Origin: Pseudomonas sp. IPO3778
Lineage (GTDB): Bacteria > Pseudomonadota > Gammaproteobacteria > Pseudomonadales > Pseudomonadaceae
NCBI RefSeq assembly: GCF_013386825.1
Contig: NZ_JACARC010000007.1
Span: 1 to 36,860, forward strand
Reading direction: 5' to 3'
Length of the DNA: 36,860 nucleotides
Below, piece by piece: positions 16,235-24,120 of the stretch. Numbering within the stretch: position 1 is the stretch's first letter; each line of letters begins with the position of its first letter. Position numbers and translations under genes: made by a program. The notes under the pieces were generated by a model. It saw only the letters and a program-made list of their open reading frames with translations, had not been told where the DNA came from and made no database searches.

Positions 16235-16291
16235 CACCGTCGGATTCTCCGCTAGCATCAATGCTTTCGGATAACTGACAGGCAATCACCC

Positions 16292-17215
16292 ATGAGTTTT
16301 GATCCAGGACTGGCCGGTGGCATGGGCGTACTGGCCGCCGTGGTCGACAGCGGCAGTTTTGCCCGCGCTGCCGACAGCCTGGAGATGACGCCTTCGGGGG
16401 TCAGCCGGGCCATTTCCCGGTTGGAAAAACGCCTGGGGATTCGCCTGTTCGACCGCACCACCCGCTCGGTGCAATTGACCGACGAGGGCCGGCGTTTCTA
16501 CCAGGAAATCGCTCCGCTGCTGGCCGGCCTGGAAGAGGCCGCCAGCTCGGCGGCCGACAGCGCCCTGACGGTGCGCGGGCGGTTGCGGGTGAATATCGAC
16601 CCGTACTTCTCGCGCCTGGTGCTGGGGCCGGTGCTCGGTGAGTTCATGAGCCACTACCCGCAGTTGCAGCTGGACCTGCACACCCGGGATCAACTCGGGG
16701 ATCTGGTGGCGGATGGCTTTGACCTGGCCATCCGTTTTGGCATTCCCCAATCCTCCTCGTTGATCGCCCGCAAGCTGATGGAAGTGCGGGTGCTTACCGT
16801 GGCCTCGCCGGCTTATCTTGAACGGCACGGGCGCCCTTCCCACCCGCTGGACCTGGAAGACGGCCAGCACGTGTGCATCGACTTTCGCGACTCCCAGACC
16901 GGCCGGCCGTTTGGCTGGGAATTCCACCGGCCGGGTGAGCACGTCAACGTCGCCACCAGTGGGCGGCTGGTGGTCAACGACGCCGGAACCTTGTACAGCG
17001 TGTGCGAACACGGCCATGCGGTGGCGCAGATGCTCGACCTCGGGCTGGTGCCGGCGCTGGCGTCGGGCGCGTTGGTGGAGCTGTTTCCCGACTGGCCCGA
17101 TGAACGTTTCCCGTTGTATGCCTTCTACCCCTCCCGGCATTTGCCGGCGGCCAAGGTGCGGGCATTCCTCGATTTTGTGGCTTCTGTAGGCGCGAGCGTG
17201 CTCGCGAAAAACTAA
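16292..17215 (+). CDS. LysR-family regulator ending inside a REP doublet
   Basis: A 307-aa regulator with helix-turn-helix LAAVVDSGSFARAADSLEMTPSGVSRAISRLEKRLGIRLFDRTTRSVQLTDEG and a CrgA-like effector domain (LRVNIDPYFSRLVLGPVLGEFMSHYPQLQLDLHTRD). It follows the SDR gene by 57 bp on the same strand, so the two may be co-transcribed. The last nine residues (VGASVLAKN) are encoded by the left arm of the REP doublet at 17185-17284, and the TAA lies in the repeat's central region. Confidence 0.88.
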   Translation: MSFDPGLAGGMGVLAAVVDSGSFARAADSLEMTPSGVSRAISRLEKRLGIRLFDRTTRSVQLTDEGRRFYQEIAPLLAGLEEAASSAADSALTVRGRLRVNIDPYFSRLVLGPVLGEFMSHYPQLQLDLHTRDQLGDLVADGFDLAIRFGIPQSSSLIARKLMEVRVLTVASPAYLERHGRPSHPLDLEDGQHVCIDFRDSQTGRPFGWEFHRPGEHVNVATSGRLVVNDAGTLYSVCEHGHAVAQMLDLGLVPALASGALVELFPDWPDERFPLYAFYPSRHLPAAKVRAFLDFVASVGASVLAKN

Positions 17216-17284
17216 CGTGCGCTGCGTTACGCCTGAAACCCCGCGTTATCGTTAACGTCCATCGCGAGCAAGCTCACTCCTACA
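17185..17284. repeat. REP doublet (TGTAGG...family) read through by two convergent genes
   Basis: The left arm is TGTAGGCGCGAGCGTGCTCG and the right arm is the inverse of TGTAGGAGTGAGCTTGCTCG. The plus-strand LysR gene enters from the left and stops at 17215. The minus-strand PACE gene enters from the right and stops at 17252. Only 36 bp separate the two stop codons. Confidence 0.9.
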
Positions 17285-17698
17285 AATAAACTTTTCCCGC
17301 ACCGCGTCATACGCCCAGTGATACACATAGGTGTACGGCAGGAAAAACAGCAGCACGCCGATGTCGAGGATAAACGCCTGCATCAGGCTGATATTCAGCC
17401 ACCAGGCAATCAACGGCACGCAGATCGCCACCAGGCCGCCTTCAAACATCACCGCATGCAGCACGCGAGTCCACACACCGCCGGACAGTTGCAGGCGCAC
17501 CTTGAGACGGTCGAACAGGCCGTTGAACATCACGTTCCAAACCAGCGCCATAAGGCTGATGGCCAAGGTCACCATGCCCATCTCCAGGGCCGGCTTATCC
17601 ATGATCCACGTCAGCAGCGGCGTACAGATCAACAAGGCCAGGCCCTCAAAACCAATGGCCTGCCAAACGCGTTCAGTAATCGACTTGGTGGGTGTCAT
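17252..17698 (-). CDS. PACE-family efflux transporter
   Basis: A 148-aa inner-membrane protein made of two bacterial transmembrane pair (BTP) halves, each with two helices (about 14-34, 42-60, 81-100, 108-127). It is a proteobacterial antimicrobial compound efflux (PACE) protein related to AceI, which exports chlorhexidine, acriflavine or polyamines by proton exchange. The key acidic residue in helix 1 is Glu18 (GFEGLALL), matched by Glu86 in the second half (MFEGGLVAI). The ATG at 17698 has GGAGAACGGGTC before it. The C-terminal ten residues (CRSELARDGR) come from the REP. It is divergent from a LysR gene, as is typical for PACE genes. Confidence 0.9.
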   Translation of the reverse strand: MTPTKSITERVWQAIGFEGLALLICTPLLTWIMDKPALEMGMVTLAISLMALVWNVMFNGLFDRLKVRLQLSGGVWTRVLHAVMFEGGLVAICVPLIAWWLNISLMQAFILDIGVLLFFLPYTYVYHWAYDAVREKFICRSELARDGR

Positions 17699-17719
17699 GA
17701 CCCGTTCTCCGTGAGTGAC

Positions 17720-17768
17720 GATGGTTGCCATCATTACCCTTTAACTCGATACTTCATAACCAATAACC
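17720..17768. promoter_or_regulatory. Candidate operator between PACE and LysR genes
   Basis: The 89-bp divergent gap contains the perfect palindrome GATGG-TTG-CCATC (17720-17732) and a tandem direct repeat ATAACC-A-ATAACC (17756-17768). Either could bind the divergent LysR protein. Confidence 0.4.
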
Positions 17769-17787
17769 ATCGATCAAGGCGATAGTC

Positions 17788-18642
17788 ATGGCCTCCCATG
17801 AAGTGCTTCAGGCGTTTGTGCAGGCAGCGACCCAAGGTTCGTTTTCAGCGGCGGCGCGCAAGTTGGGCAAAAGCCAGTCCACCGTCAGCGCGGCGGTGGC
17901 GAGCCTGGAGATTGACCTGGACGTGGTGCTGTTTGATCGCAGCAGCCGCAAGCCCACGCTGACCCCGGCCGGGCATGTGCTGCTGCAACGTGCCGAGCAG
18001 GTGCTGGAAGCCAGCAGCCGCCTGGAGTTGGCGGCCAGCCAGTTGTCCCAGGGGCTGGAGCCGAAGCTGAGTATCGCGATGTCCGACACCTATCAATCGG
18101 ACCGTTTCGAAACCGCCCTCAGCGCCTTCGAGCAACGCTACCCGGACCTGGAACTGGAATGCCTGATCGCCGAATGCGAAGACTTGATCGCCCTGGTGCA
18201 AAGCGGCCGGGCGCAGATTGCGTTTATCGAAATGCAGGCCGTTTACCCGCCGGACCTCACCAGCACCGCCGTGGAAGAACGTACGGAAATCGCCCTGTTT
18301 GTTTCGCCTGAACATCCGCTGGCGAACCATGCGGACATCAACCAGCAAACCCTGGAGCAGCACCGTGAACTTCGGTTGGCGAGCATTATCAACCCGAATG
18401 AAACCCGGGGCCTGGGCCGGGTGTGGTCGGCGCCCAGTTACCTGATGCTGATGGAAATGGCGCAATTGGGTTTCGGCTGGGCGCCGCTGCCGCGCTGGCT
18501 GGTGGAGCGGTTTGGCGGTGGTCACCTGCGTGAAATCAAAGCCCGGGGCTGGCCGCGCTCGGTGGCCGTGGATGCGTTGTGGTCACGCCAGCATCCTCCC
18601 GGCCCGGCAGGCAGTTGGCTGCTGGGCAAGATGCTGGAGTGA
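17788..18642 (+). CDS. LysR-family regulator of the PACE efflux gene (probable)
   Basis: A 284-aa regulator. The helix-turn-helix is LQAFVQAATQGSFSAAARKLGKSQSTVSAAVASLEIDLDVVLFDRSSRKPTLTPAG. The effector domain starts near 93 (KLSIAMSDTYQSDRFETALSAFEQRYPDLELECLIAECEDLIALVQSG). AAGGCG sits seven bases before the ATG. It is transcribed away from the PACE gene, so drug- or polyamine-responsive control of that gene is a reasonable inference. A REP doublet follows its stop. Confidence 0.87.
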   Translation: MASHEVLQAFVQAATQGSFSAAARKLGKSQSTVSAAVASLEIDLDVVLFDRSSRKPTLTPAGHVLLQRAEQVLEASSRLELAASQLSQGLEPKLSIAMSDTYQSDRFETALSAFEQRYPDLELECLIAECEDLIALVQSGRAQIAFIEMQAVYPPDLTSTAVEERTEIALFVSPEHPLANHADINQQTLEQHRELRLASIINPNETRGLGRVWSAPSYLMLMEMAQLGFGWAPLPRWLVERFGGGHLREIKARGWPRSVAVDALWSRQHPPGPAGSWLLGKMLE

Positions 18643-18678
18643 TGCAGGAACACAATATTCGGAACAATGAAGATCAAA

Positions 18679-18767
18679 TGTGGGAGCTGGCTTGCCTGCG
18701 ATAGCGGTGTATCAGCCAACATCTTCGGCACTGACACTCCGCTATCGCAGGCAAGCCAGCTCCCACA
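18679..18767. repeat. REP doublet (TGTGGGAGCTGG family)
   Basis: The arms TGTGGGAGCTGGCTTGCC and its inverse enclose GATAGCGG / CCGCTATC. The central loop is longer than in the pitA-flanking copies. It lies between the convergent 3' ends of two LysR genes. Confidence 0.9.
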
Positions 18768-18796
18768 TTGGATTGGCGGTGACGTCTGCGGTTTTA

Positions 18797-19639
18797 TCAG
18801 GCCACTTCAATCTGCGGCGGGCGGTTGTTCTGGAAGTATTCATGCAGCGCCCGCAACGCCGGCAATTCCAGGGCCTGGGCGGCAAAGCACAACCCCACCC
18901 GGCGCGTCGGCGCCGGCAGGTGCCAGGGGCGAATCACGACCCCGGCCCGCTCCGCCGCCAGGGACTGCGGCAACATCGCCACCCCCACACCGGCCGCCAC
19001 CATGTGCAACGCTTGGGTCAACGAACCGGCATGCCCGGCCACCGCCTGGGGCGAACGCCCGTACAAGGCCATCAGCCGCTGGTGGGAATCATGCTGCGGG
19101 CAGGTGATCCAGTCTTCGATCGGCGCCCAGGCCTGTTCCTTTCCACCCGCCGCCATCGGGTGCGCAGCTGGCAGTGCCATCACGTAGGACTCTTCCCAAA
19201 GCGGCAGGAACAATTCGTCCTCGCAGCACATTTCCTCCACCGCCAGGCGCCCTTCTCCTTCGCAGCCTTCCTGCAAGGTCAGCAGCAGACCCGGCAGGCC
19301 CTGGTGCGCCATGCGCAGGAAGGTTTCGATCTGGCTGTCGGCAATGTCGCCTTCCACTCCCAGTTCCAGGGCGATACGGTTTTCGCGGCCGCGAAACAGC
19401 CGGCTCAACGCGTCGGCCTCGGCCACCATGCGCCGCGCCTGCGGGTACAGCACCCGCGCCTCATCACTGACCTCAACCCCACGGGGCTGGCGCAGAAACA
19501 ACGCCACGCCCAACTCTTCTTCCAGTTGCTTGATGGTCACCGACAACGTCGGCTGGCTGATGAACAGGCGCTGGGCGGCGGCCGTGATATTGCGCTCTTC
19601 GAACACCGCGAGAAACGCCTTGAGATGACGCACATCCAT
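18797..19639 (-). CDS. LysR-family regulator divergent from an SDR gene
   Basis: A 280-aa regulator. The helix-turn-helix is MDVRHLKAFLAVFEERNITAAAQRLFISQPTLSVTIKQLEEELGVALFLRQPRGVEVSDEARVLYP. The effector domain is from about 90. It carries a notable Cys pair (EEMCCEDELF) and further Cys residues (DWITCPQHDSH, GLCFAAQ), but redox sensing is not established. It is divergent from the SDR gene at 19751 across 111 bp and is its probable regulator. Confidence 0.88.
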   Translation of the reverse strand: MDVRHLKAFLAVFEERNITAAAQRLFISQPTLSVTIKQLEEELGVALFLRQPRGVEVSDEARVLYPQARRMVAEADALSRLFRGRENRIALELGVEGDIADSQIETFLRMAHQGLPGLLLTLQEGCEGEGRLAVEEMCCEDELFLPLWEESYVMALPAAHPMAAGGKEQAWAPIEDWITCPQHDSHQRLMALYGRSPQAVAGHAGSLTQALHMVAAGVGVAMLPQSLAAERAGVVIRPWHLPAPTRRVGLCFAAQALELPALRALHEYFQNNRPPQIEVA

Positions 19640-19750
19640 AGTTAATACCGATGACAGACAGAGGAATAAGGCATTTTTCAGCCACCCGAGGGCTAAATAT
19701 ACTGCGCGCCACGTTTAGTTATTTGTTTTTCTTATTTCAGGAGTTCCACC

Positions 19751-20476
19751 ATGAGCAAGCCATTGATCATCATCACCGGCGCCAGTTCGGGCATTGGCGA
19801 AGCCACCGCGCGCTTGCTGTCGGCTGCCGGCCACCCGCTGCTGCTGTTGGCCCGCCGCATCGACCGGCTGAATGCCCTCGAGCTGCCAAACACCTTGAGC
19901 CGCGGTGTCGACATCACCGACCGCGCCGCCCTGGTGGCCGCCGTGAAAGAAGCCGAAGCCCAGTTCGGCCCGGCCGACGCGCTGATCAACAATGCCGGTG
20001 TGATGCTGCTGGGCAGCATCAGTGAACAAGACCCGGCGCAGTGGGAACAGATGCTCGACGTCAACGTGAAAGGTCTGCTCAACGGCATTCATGCCGTGGC
20101 CGGCAGCATGGTCGAGCGTAAGGGCGGCACCATTATCAACGTCAGCTCGGTGGCCGGGCGCAAGACCTTCCCGAACCATGTTGCGTATGTGGGCACCAAG
20201 TTCGCCGTGCACGGGATTTCGGAAAACCTGCGGGAGGAATTGTCGCCGCACAATGTGCGCGTGATCACCATTGCGCCGGGCGCGGTAGAAACCGAACTGC
20301 TCAGCCACACCACCGATGAAGCCATCAAGACCGGCTACCAGGCGTGGAAACAGGACATGGGCGGCACCGTGCTGAGCGCGGATGATGTAGCGTCGGCGAT
20401 TGCCTATGCCTACCAGCAGCCGCAGCATGTGTGCATTCGCGAAATTGTGTTGGCGGCGACGCGTCAGCAGCCGTAA
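19751..20476 (+). CDS. Short-chain dehydrogenase/reductase (SDR)
   Basis: A 241-aa classical SDR of the YdfG/clavulanate-dehydrogenase-like type. It shows TGASSGIGEATARLL (cofactor motif), DALINNAGVMLLG, catalytic Ser in INVSSVAGRKTFP, and YVGTKFAVHGISENLREEL with the Tyr and Lys. The C-terminal VASAIAYAYQQPQHVCIREIVLAATRQ is typical of this subgroup. CAGGAG precedes the ATG. It probably reduces a small carbonyl with NADPH; the substrate is unknown. A REP doublet follows. Confidence 0.9.
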   Translation: MSKPLIIITGASSGIGEATARLLSAAGHPLLLLARRIDRLNALELPNTLSRGVDITDRAALVAAVKEAEAQFGPADALINNAGVMLLGSISEQDPAQWEQMLDVNVKGLLNGIHAVAGSMVERKGGTIINVSSVAGRKTFPNHVAYVGTKFAVHGISENLREELSPHNVRVITIAPGAVETELLSHTTDEAIKTGYQAWKQDMGGTVLSADDVASAIAYAYQQPQHVCIREIVLAATRQQP

Positions 20477-20504
20477 GAAGCCAAGGCAGACAACACAAAT
20501 CCAA

Positions 20505-20592
20505 TGTGGGAGCTGGCTTGCCTGCGATAGCGGTGGGTCAGCCATGCATCTGTTGCTGATACACCGCTATCGCAGGCAAGCCAGCTCCCACA
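20505..20592. repeat. REP doublet (TGTGGGAGCTGG family)
   Basis: Same arms as the other members of this family, with GATAGCGGTG / CACCGCTATC inside and a variable centre. It lies between the convergent SDR and sigma-factor genes. Confidence 0.9.
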
Positions 20593-20617
20593 GTGGATCG
20601 CACTCCAGTCTCACTGG

Positions 20618-21844
20618 CTATTTGAGTTCGGCCAACCGCCGCTCGATAAAGCGCTTTTCGGGCACTTGCCGGGTCAATGCCAGCGCCCGTTCAAACGCTC
20701 GCCGCGCGTCCTCCACTCGCCCCAATCGCCGACAAAACTCACCCCGCGCCGAGTGTGCCAGGTGATAGTCCACCAACTCCCCCCGCGCCAGAATCCCGTC
20801 CACCCATTCCAATCCCGCCAGCGCCCCATCGCGCATCCCAACGGCCACCGCGCGATTGAGCTCGATCACCGGCGACGGCATCGCCCTGTGCAACACGTCA
20901 TACAGCCCGACGATCTGCGGCCAGTCGGTCTCATCGGCGCTCACGGCTTCAGCGTGTACCGCCGCAATCGCTGCTTGCAGGCTGTAGGGCCCAAAGCGCG
21001 GCATGGTCAGGGCTTTCTCCACCAGCGCGCATCCTTCAGCAATCAACGACGCATCCCACAGCGAACGGTCCTGCTCATCCAACAGCACCAGCTCACCGCC
21101 GGCCGAGGTGCGTGCCGGGCGCCGGGATTCGTGGAGCAGCATCAGCGCCAGCAAGCCCATCACTTCCGGCTCGGGCAACAATTCCATCAGCAAACGGCCC
21201 AGTCGAATGGCTTCGCGGGTCAGGTCTTCACGGGTCAAATCGGCGCCCATGGACGCCGAATACCCTTCGTTGAACACCAGGTAAATCACCCGCAGCACAC
21301 TGTCCAGACGCTCGGGCAGCTCCACCAGGGACGGCACTTGATAGGGGATTTTCGCTTCGCGGATCTTGCCCTTGGCCCGCACGATGCGTTGGGCGATGGT
21401 GGCCGGCGTGGCGAGAAACGCCCGGGCGATTTCCTCGGTGGTGAGGTCGCAGATCTCACGCAAGGTCAGCGCCGCCTGGGCATCCGCCGCCAGCGCCGGG
21501 TGACAACAGGTAAAGATCAGGCGCAGGCGGTCGTCTTCCACGTCTTCGGCGCTCCAGTCGGCGTCTTCCAGTTCATCGGCCTGAGCCAGCCACTGGTTCT
21601 GGTGCGCGGCAAAACGGGCCTGGCGGCGCAGGCGGTCGATGGCCTTGAAGCGCCCGGTCGACACCAGCCAGGCCCGGGGATTGTCGGGCACACCGTCCTG
21701 CTCCCAGCGTTCCACCGCGACGAAGAACGCCTCGTGCAAGGCCTCTTCAGCCAGGTCGAAATCGCCGAGCAGGCGAATCAGGGTCGCCAGGATGCGCCGC
21801 GATTCGCTGCGATAAACCGCTTCTACCCGGGCTTGCACCGTCAA
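20618..21844 (-). CDS. ECF42-type RNA polymerase sigma factor with C-terminal extension
   Basis: A 408-aa extracytoplasmic-function sigma factor. Sigma region 2 is at about 10-80 (VEAVYRSESRRILATLIRLLGDFDLAEEALHEAFFVAVERWEQDGVPDNPRAWLVSTGRFKAIDRLRR). Region 4 is at about 120-180 (LTLREICDLTTEEIARAFLATPATIAQRIVRAKGKIREAKIPY). A long C-terminal helical, TPR-like domain follows (LFNEGYSAS-type segment, then LLLHESRRPARTSAGGELVLLDEQDRSLWD and VIELNRAVAVGM). This layout and the adjacent DGPF gene define ECF42. The start is taken as TTG at 21844, overlapping the upstream stop (TTGA), with AAGGG nine bases before it. A GTG at 21838 is an alternative. Confidence 0.9.
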   Translation of the reverse strand: MTVQARVEAVYRSESRRILATLIRLLGDFDLAEEALHEAFFVAVERWEQDGVPDNPRAWLVSTGRFKAIDRLRRQARFAAHQNQWLAQADELEDADWSAEDVEDDRLRLIFTCCHPALAADAQAALTLREICDLTTEEIARAFLATPATIAQRIVRAKGKIREAKIPYQVPSLVELPERLDSVLRVIYLVFNEGYSASMGADLTREDLTREAIRLGRLLMELLPEPEVMGLLALMLLHESRRPARTSAGGELVLLDEQDRSLWDASLIAEGCALVEKALTMPRFGPYSLQAAIAAVHAEAVSADETDWPQIVGLYDVLHRAMPSPVIELNRAVAVGMRDGALAGLEWVDGILARGELVDYHLAHSARGEFCRRLGRVEDARRAFERALALTRQVPEKRFIERRLAELK

Positions 21845-22323
21845 TCGCGCAGCCCTTCGGTGACCAGCGTCACCAAGCGGTCGAGGCTCTGGCCCCAACC
21901 CTCGTGAAAGCCCATGGCTTCGTGGGCCTGCTTGGTTTCAGCGCTCCAGTGCATGGCGCGGGCGGTGTAGAGGGTTTTGCCGTCGACGTCTTCAAAGGTG
22001 ACTTCGGCGGTCATGAACGGCTGGCCCGAAGGGATCCAGCCGGGGGTGAAGGCATCGGTAAACACCAGCCGGCTGGGGGCGGTAATTTCCAGGAATACGC
22101 CTTGGGTCGGGTACTCGCTGCCGTCGGGGGCACGCATCAGCGTGCGAAACTGCCCACCTACCCACAGGTCCATTTCGCACTCGGGGGTGGTCATGCCGTG
22201 TGGGCCCCACCATTGCTGCAATAGTGCCGGCTCGGTCCAGGCGCGGAATACACGGCTGCGAGGGGCATCGATCAAGCGACTGATGGACAGTTCAAATTCG
22301 GCGGGTTTGGGTTGATGAGTCAT
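21841..22323 (-). CDS. SRPBCC (AHSA1/START-like) domain protein
   Basis: A 160-aa protein with the helix-grip fold of the SRPBCC superfamily. The start ELSISRLIDAPRSRVFRAWTEPALLQQWWGPHGMTTPECEMDLWVGGQFRTLMRAPDG and the end ETKQAHEAMGFHEGWGQSLDRLVTLV are both typical of AHSA1-like proteins, which have a hydrophobic cavity. AGGAGG precedes the ATG. It is the third gene of the sigma-factor operon and overlaps the sigma gene by 4 nt. The ligand is unknown. Confidence 0.9.
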   Translation of the reverse strand: MTHQPKPAEFELSISRLIDAPRSRVFRAWTEPALLQQWWGPHGMTTPECEMDLWVGGQFRTLMRAPDGSEYPTQGVFLEITAPSRLVFTDAFTPGWIPSGQPFMTAEVTFEDVDGKTLYTARAMHWSAETKQAHEAMGFHEGWGQSLDRLVTLVTEGLRD

Positions 22324-22353
22324 GGGAAAACCTCCTGAGTTTTATTGTTGTGA

Positions 22354-22698
22354 TCAGAGATTCAATTCACGCACCGGGCGCACTTCCACACTGCCGACCC
22401 GGGCCGCCGGAATGCCGCCGGCCACCTGGATCGCTTCATTCAGGTCCCGGGCCTCGATCAGGTAAAACCCGGCGAGCTGCTCCTTGGTTTCAGCAAACGG
22501 CCCGTCGGTGATCGACAGCTTGCCGTTGCGCATGCGCACGGTGGTGGCGGTGGTGACCGACTCCAGCGGTTCGGCCGCAAGCAAGCGCCCGCTGGCCTGC
22601 ACGGCGGCGCCATAGGCAAAGCATTCCGGGTCCTTGGGGCTGTCGGGCGAGTCGTGCAGCACCTGTTCATTGCTATAGATCAGGCAGAGGTATTTCAT
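22354..22698 (-). CDS. YciI-family DGPF-domain protein
   Basis: A 114-aa protein of the YciI-like superfamily with the namesake motif in ITDGPFAETKEQLAGFYLIEARDLNEAIQVA. The N-terminus MKYLCLIYSNEQ is a standard first strand. CGGAGAATCCC precedes the start. DGPF proteins are the classical genomic partners of ECF42 sigma factors. The biochemical role is not established. It lies 30 bp upstream of the SRPBCC gene in the same operon. Confidence 0.92.
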   Translation of the reverse strand: MKYLCLIYSNEQVLHDSPDSPKDPECFAYGAAVQASGRLLAAEPLESVTTATTVRMRNGKLSITDGPFAETKEQLAGFYLIEARDLNEAIQVAGGIPAARVGSVEVRPVRELNL

Positions 22699-22740
22699 GG
22701 GATTCTCCGTTTTCGGACATCTGACTATAGTTCGCGGCGT

Positions 22741-23160
22741 TCAAGGTTTCAGGTCGAACAGACCGGCGCCGGTTTCCATGTCGAAGGGTGCCGACCAATG
22801 TTCATGCACCACTTTCCACTCCCCGCCAATGCGCTGGTAACCCGCGGTGACGCGCATCCAGCAGGTCTTGAGCACACCGTCGGGCCCGGTGCCGCCACAG
22901 TGCGCGAGCCAGTGGGCAAAGGCGCTGTTATCGGCGGCGACGATATGCAACTCGTGGAAGTCAAAGACCCCGGGGCCCGGACAGAACTCCATGCACGCCT
23001 GCCAGTGCGCCTGGTAGGCCGCCTTACCCTTGAACTGCAGGGCGTTAACGGCGTCGAACGCGACGATATCGTCGGCGTAAAAGCTGACAATCTTCCCGAC
23101 GTCCTTGGCGATGACTGCCTGTTTCCATTGTTCGATCAAGCGGATGATTGCAGTGCTCAT
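22741..23160 (-). CDS. SnoaL/NTF2-like domain protein
   Basis: A 139-aa single-domain protein with the cone-shaped NTF2-like fold: IIRLIEQWKQAVIAKDVGKIVSFYADDIVAFDAVNALQFKGKAAYQAHWQACMEF...FDFHELHIVAADNSAFAHWLAHCGGTGPDG...MRVTAGYQRIGGEWKVVHEHWSAPFD. AAGGAGTATCGCC precedes the ATG at 23160, so the longer frame is rejected. It is the first gene of the four-gene sigma operon. Some ECF families carry SnoaL domains fused to sigma; here it is separate. Confidence 0.88.
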   Translation of the reverse strand: MSTAIIRLIEQWKQAVIAKDVGKIVSFYADDIVAFDAVNALQFKGKAAYQAHWQACMEFCPGPGVFDFHELHIVAADNSAFAHWLAHCGGTGPDGVLKTCWMRVTAGYQRIGGEWKVVHEHWSAPFDMETGAGLFDLKP

Positions 23161-23306
23161 GGCGATACTCCTTGCGGGAAAAATCACTGAAGACACCCTT
23201 AGTCGACTGGGATATCAGCTAATCGACAGTCCCGCGAAAAATAATTGCGAATACCGCAAACCCGCTAGAATCCGCGCTTCTTTGTAGGATTTCGGATGCT
23301 ACGCCG

Positions 23307-23807
23307 ATGGAAACCCGCCTCGTTCCCTATGAGACGTTGACTGCCCTGCAACAACAGCAACTCAACGCCCTGGAAGTGCATCCCGAACAACTGGCGTTTT
23401 CCGGCGATATCTACTGTGCGCTGAACACCCTGCTGGTCAATCCGAGCCCCGGCGTGGCGGGCTTTGCGCTACTGGCAGACGAGATCCCCGTGGCGTTCCT
23501 GCTGCTCAAACGCCCGCCGTGCCTGCCCCATTGGGCCGATGAACACAGCGCCACCCTGCATGCATTGCAAGTCGACCGCCATCAACAGGGCCTGGGGTTT
23601 GGCAAGGCCTGCCTGCACGCCCTGCCCGCCGCCGCACGTCTGGTCTGGCCACAGATCAAGGCCCTGGAACTGTCGGTGGACACGGACAATGTGGCGGCGA
23701 TGGGGCTGTATTTGCAGCAGGGCTGGGTGGACAGCGGGGAGGCGTATAAGGGAAGGATTGGGTATGAGCGCCGGTTGGCGTGGGTGTTTGATGCCGAGGC
23801 ACCTTGA
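23307..23807 (+). CDS. GNAT-family N-acetyltransferase
   Basis: A 166-aa acetyltransferase. The acetyl-CoA binding motif A is recognisable in LHALQVDRHQQGLGFGKACLHAL (Q-x-x-G-x-G-x-A-type), followed by LELSVDTDNVAAMGLYLQQGWVDSGEAYKGRIGYERRLAW, the standard N-x-x-A-x-x-L-Y-x-x-x-G-W motif. The substrate is unknown. The stop codon overlaps the -35 element of the hipBA promoter. Confidence 0.88.
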   Translation: METRLVPYETLTALQQQQLNALEVHPEQLAFSGDIYCALNTLLVNPSPGVAGFALLADEIPVAFLLLKRPPCLPHWADEHSATLHALQVDRHQQGLGFGKACLHALPAAARLVWPQIKALELSVDTDNVAAMGLYLQQGWVDSGEAYKGRIGYERRLAWVFDAEAP

Positions 23808-23831
23808 CAATGCCGAAATGTAACGTATACA
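23804..23831 (+). promoter_or_regulatory. hipBA promoter, sigma-70 type
   Basis: A perfect -35 TTGACA (23804-23809) and -10-like TATACA (23826-23831) are separated by 16 bp. The -35 overlaps the GNAT stop codon. A second -10-like TATAAA lies a little downstream, near 23844. Confidence 0.6.
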
Positions 23832-23860
23832 TGACTTATCAATATAAATGTAATGGTTAC
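23818..23860. promoter_or_regulatory. Operator-like inverted repeats before hipB
   Basis: ATGTA-ACGTA-TACAT (23818-23832) overlaps the -10 element, and GTAA-TGG-TTAC (23850-23860) lies just before the ATG. HipB-type antitoxins autorepress by binding such palindromes. The hipB start has no clear ribosome-binding site. Confidence 0.45.
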
Positions 23861-23865
23861 GCGAC

Positions 23866-24120
23866 ATGGACTCTTCTGTCATCACCCAGAGAATCGGCAG
23901 CCAAGTGCGCACCATGCGGCTCAACCGAGGCTATAAACAAGCAGAATTGGCGCGTTTGGCGGGCGTAACTCGGCAAAAAATGATTGAAATCGAGCAAGGC
24001 AGCCCAACGGTCTCCATGAATGCCTACGCTCGAGTGATTGCCGCCTTGGGCAGTGAAATAAAATTGGTACCTGCCACCATGCCAACGCTGGAAGAAGTGG
24101 AGGACTTGTTCAATGAATAG
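23866..24120 (+). CDS. hipB: HipB-like helix-turn-helix antitoxin
   Basis: An 84-aa Xre-family protein. The helix-turn-helix is at about 7-63 (ITQRIGSQVRTMRLNRGYKQAELARLAGVTRQKMIEIEQGSPTVSMNAYARVIAALG). The acidic tail EEVEDLFNE could contact the kinase. It is paired with hipA, whose start lies 8 nt inside it. It should neutralise HipA and repress the operon. Codon use is AT-richer than in the neighbours (for example ataaaattg), consistent with lateral transfer. Confidence 0.88.
   Translation: MDSSVITQRIGSQVRTMRLNRGYKQAELARLAGVTRQKMIEIEQGSPTVSMNAYARVIAALGSEIKLVPATMPTLEEVEDLFNE

Noticed and set aside
20666..21907. 413-aa plus-strand open frame opposite the ECF42 gene
   Set aside because: It has no domain, no ribosome-binding site and a His/Gln/Arg-rich composition; it is the antisense shadow of the sigma factor.
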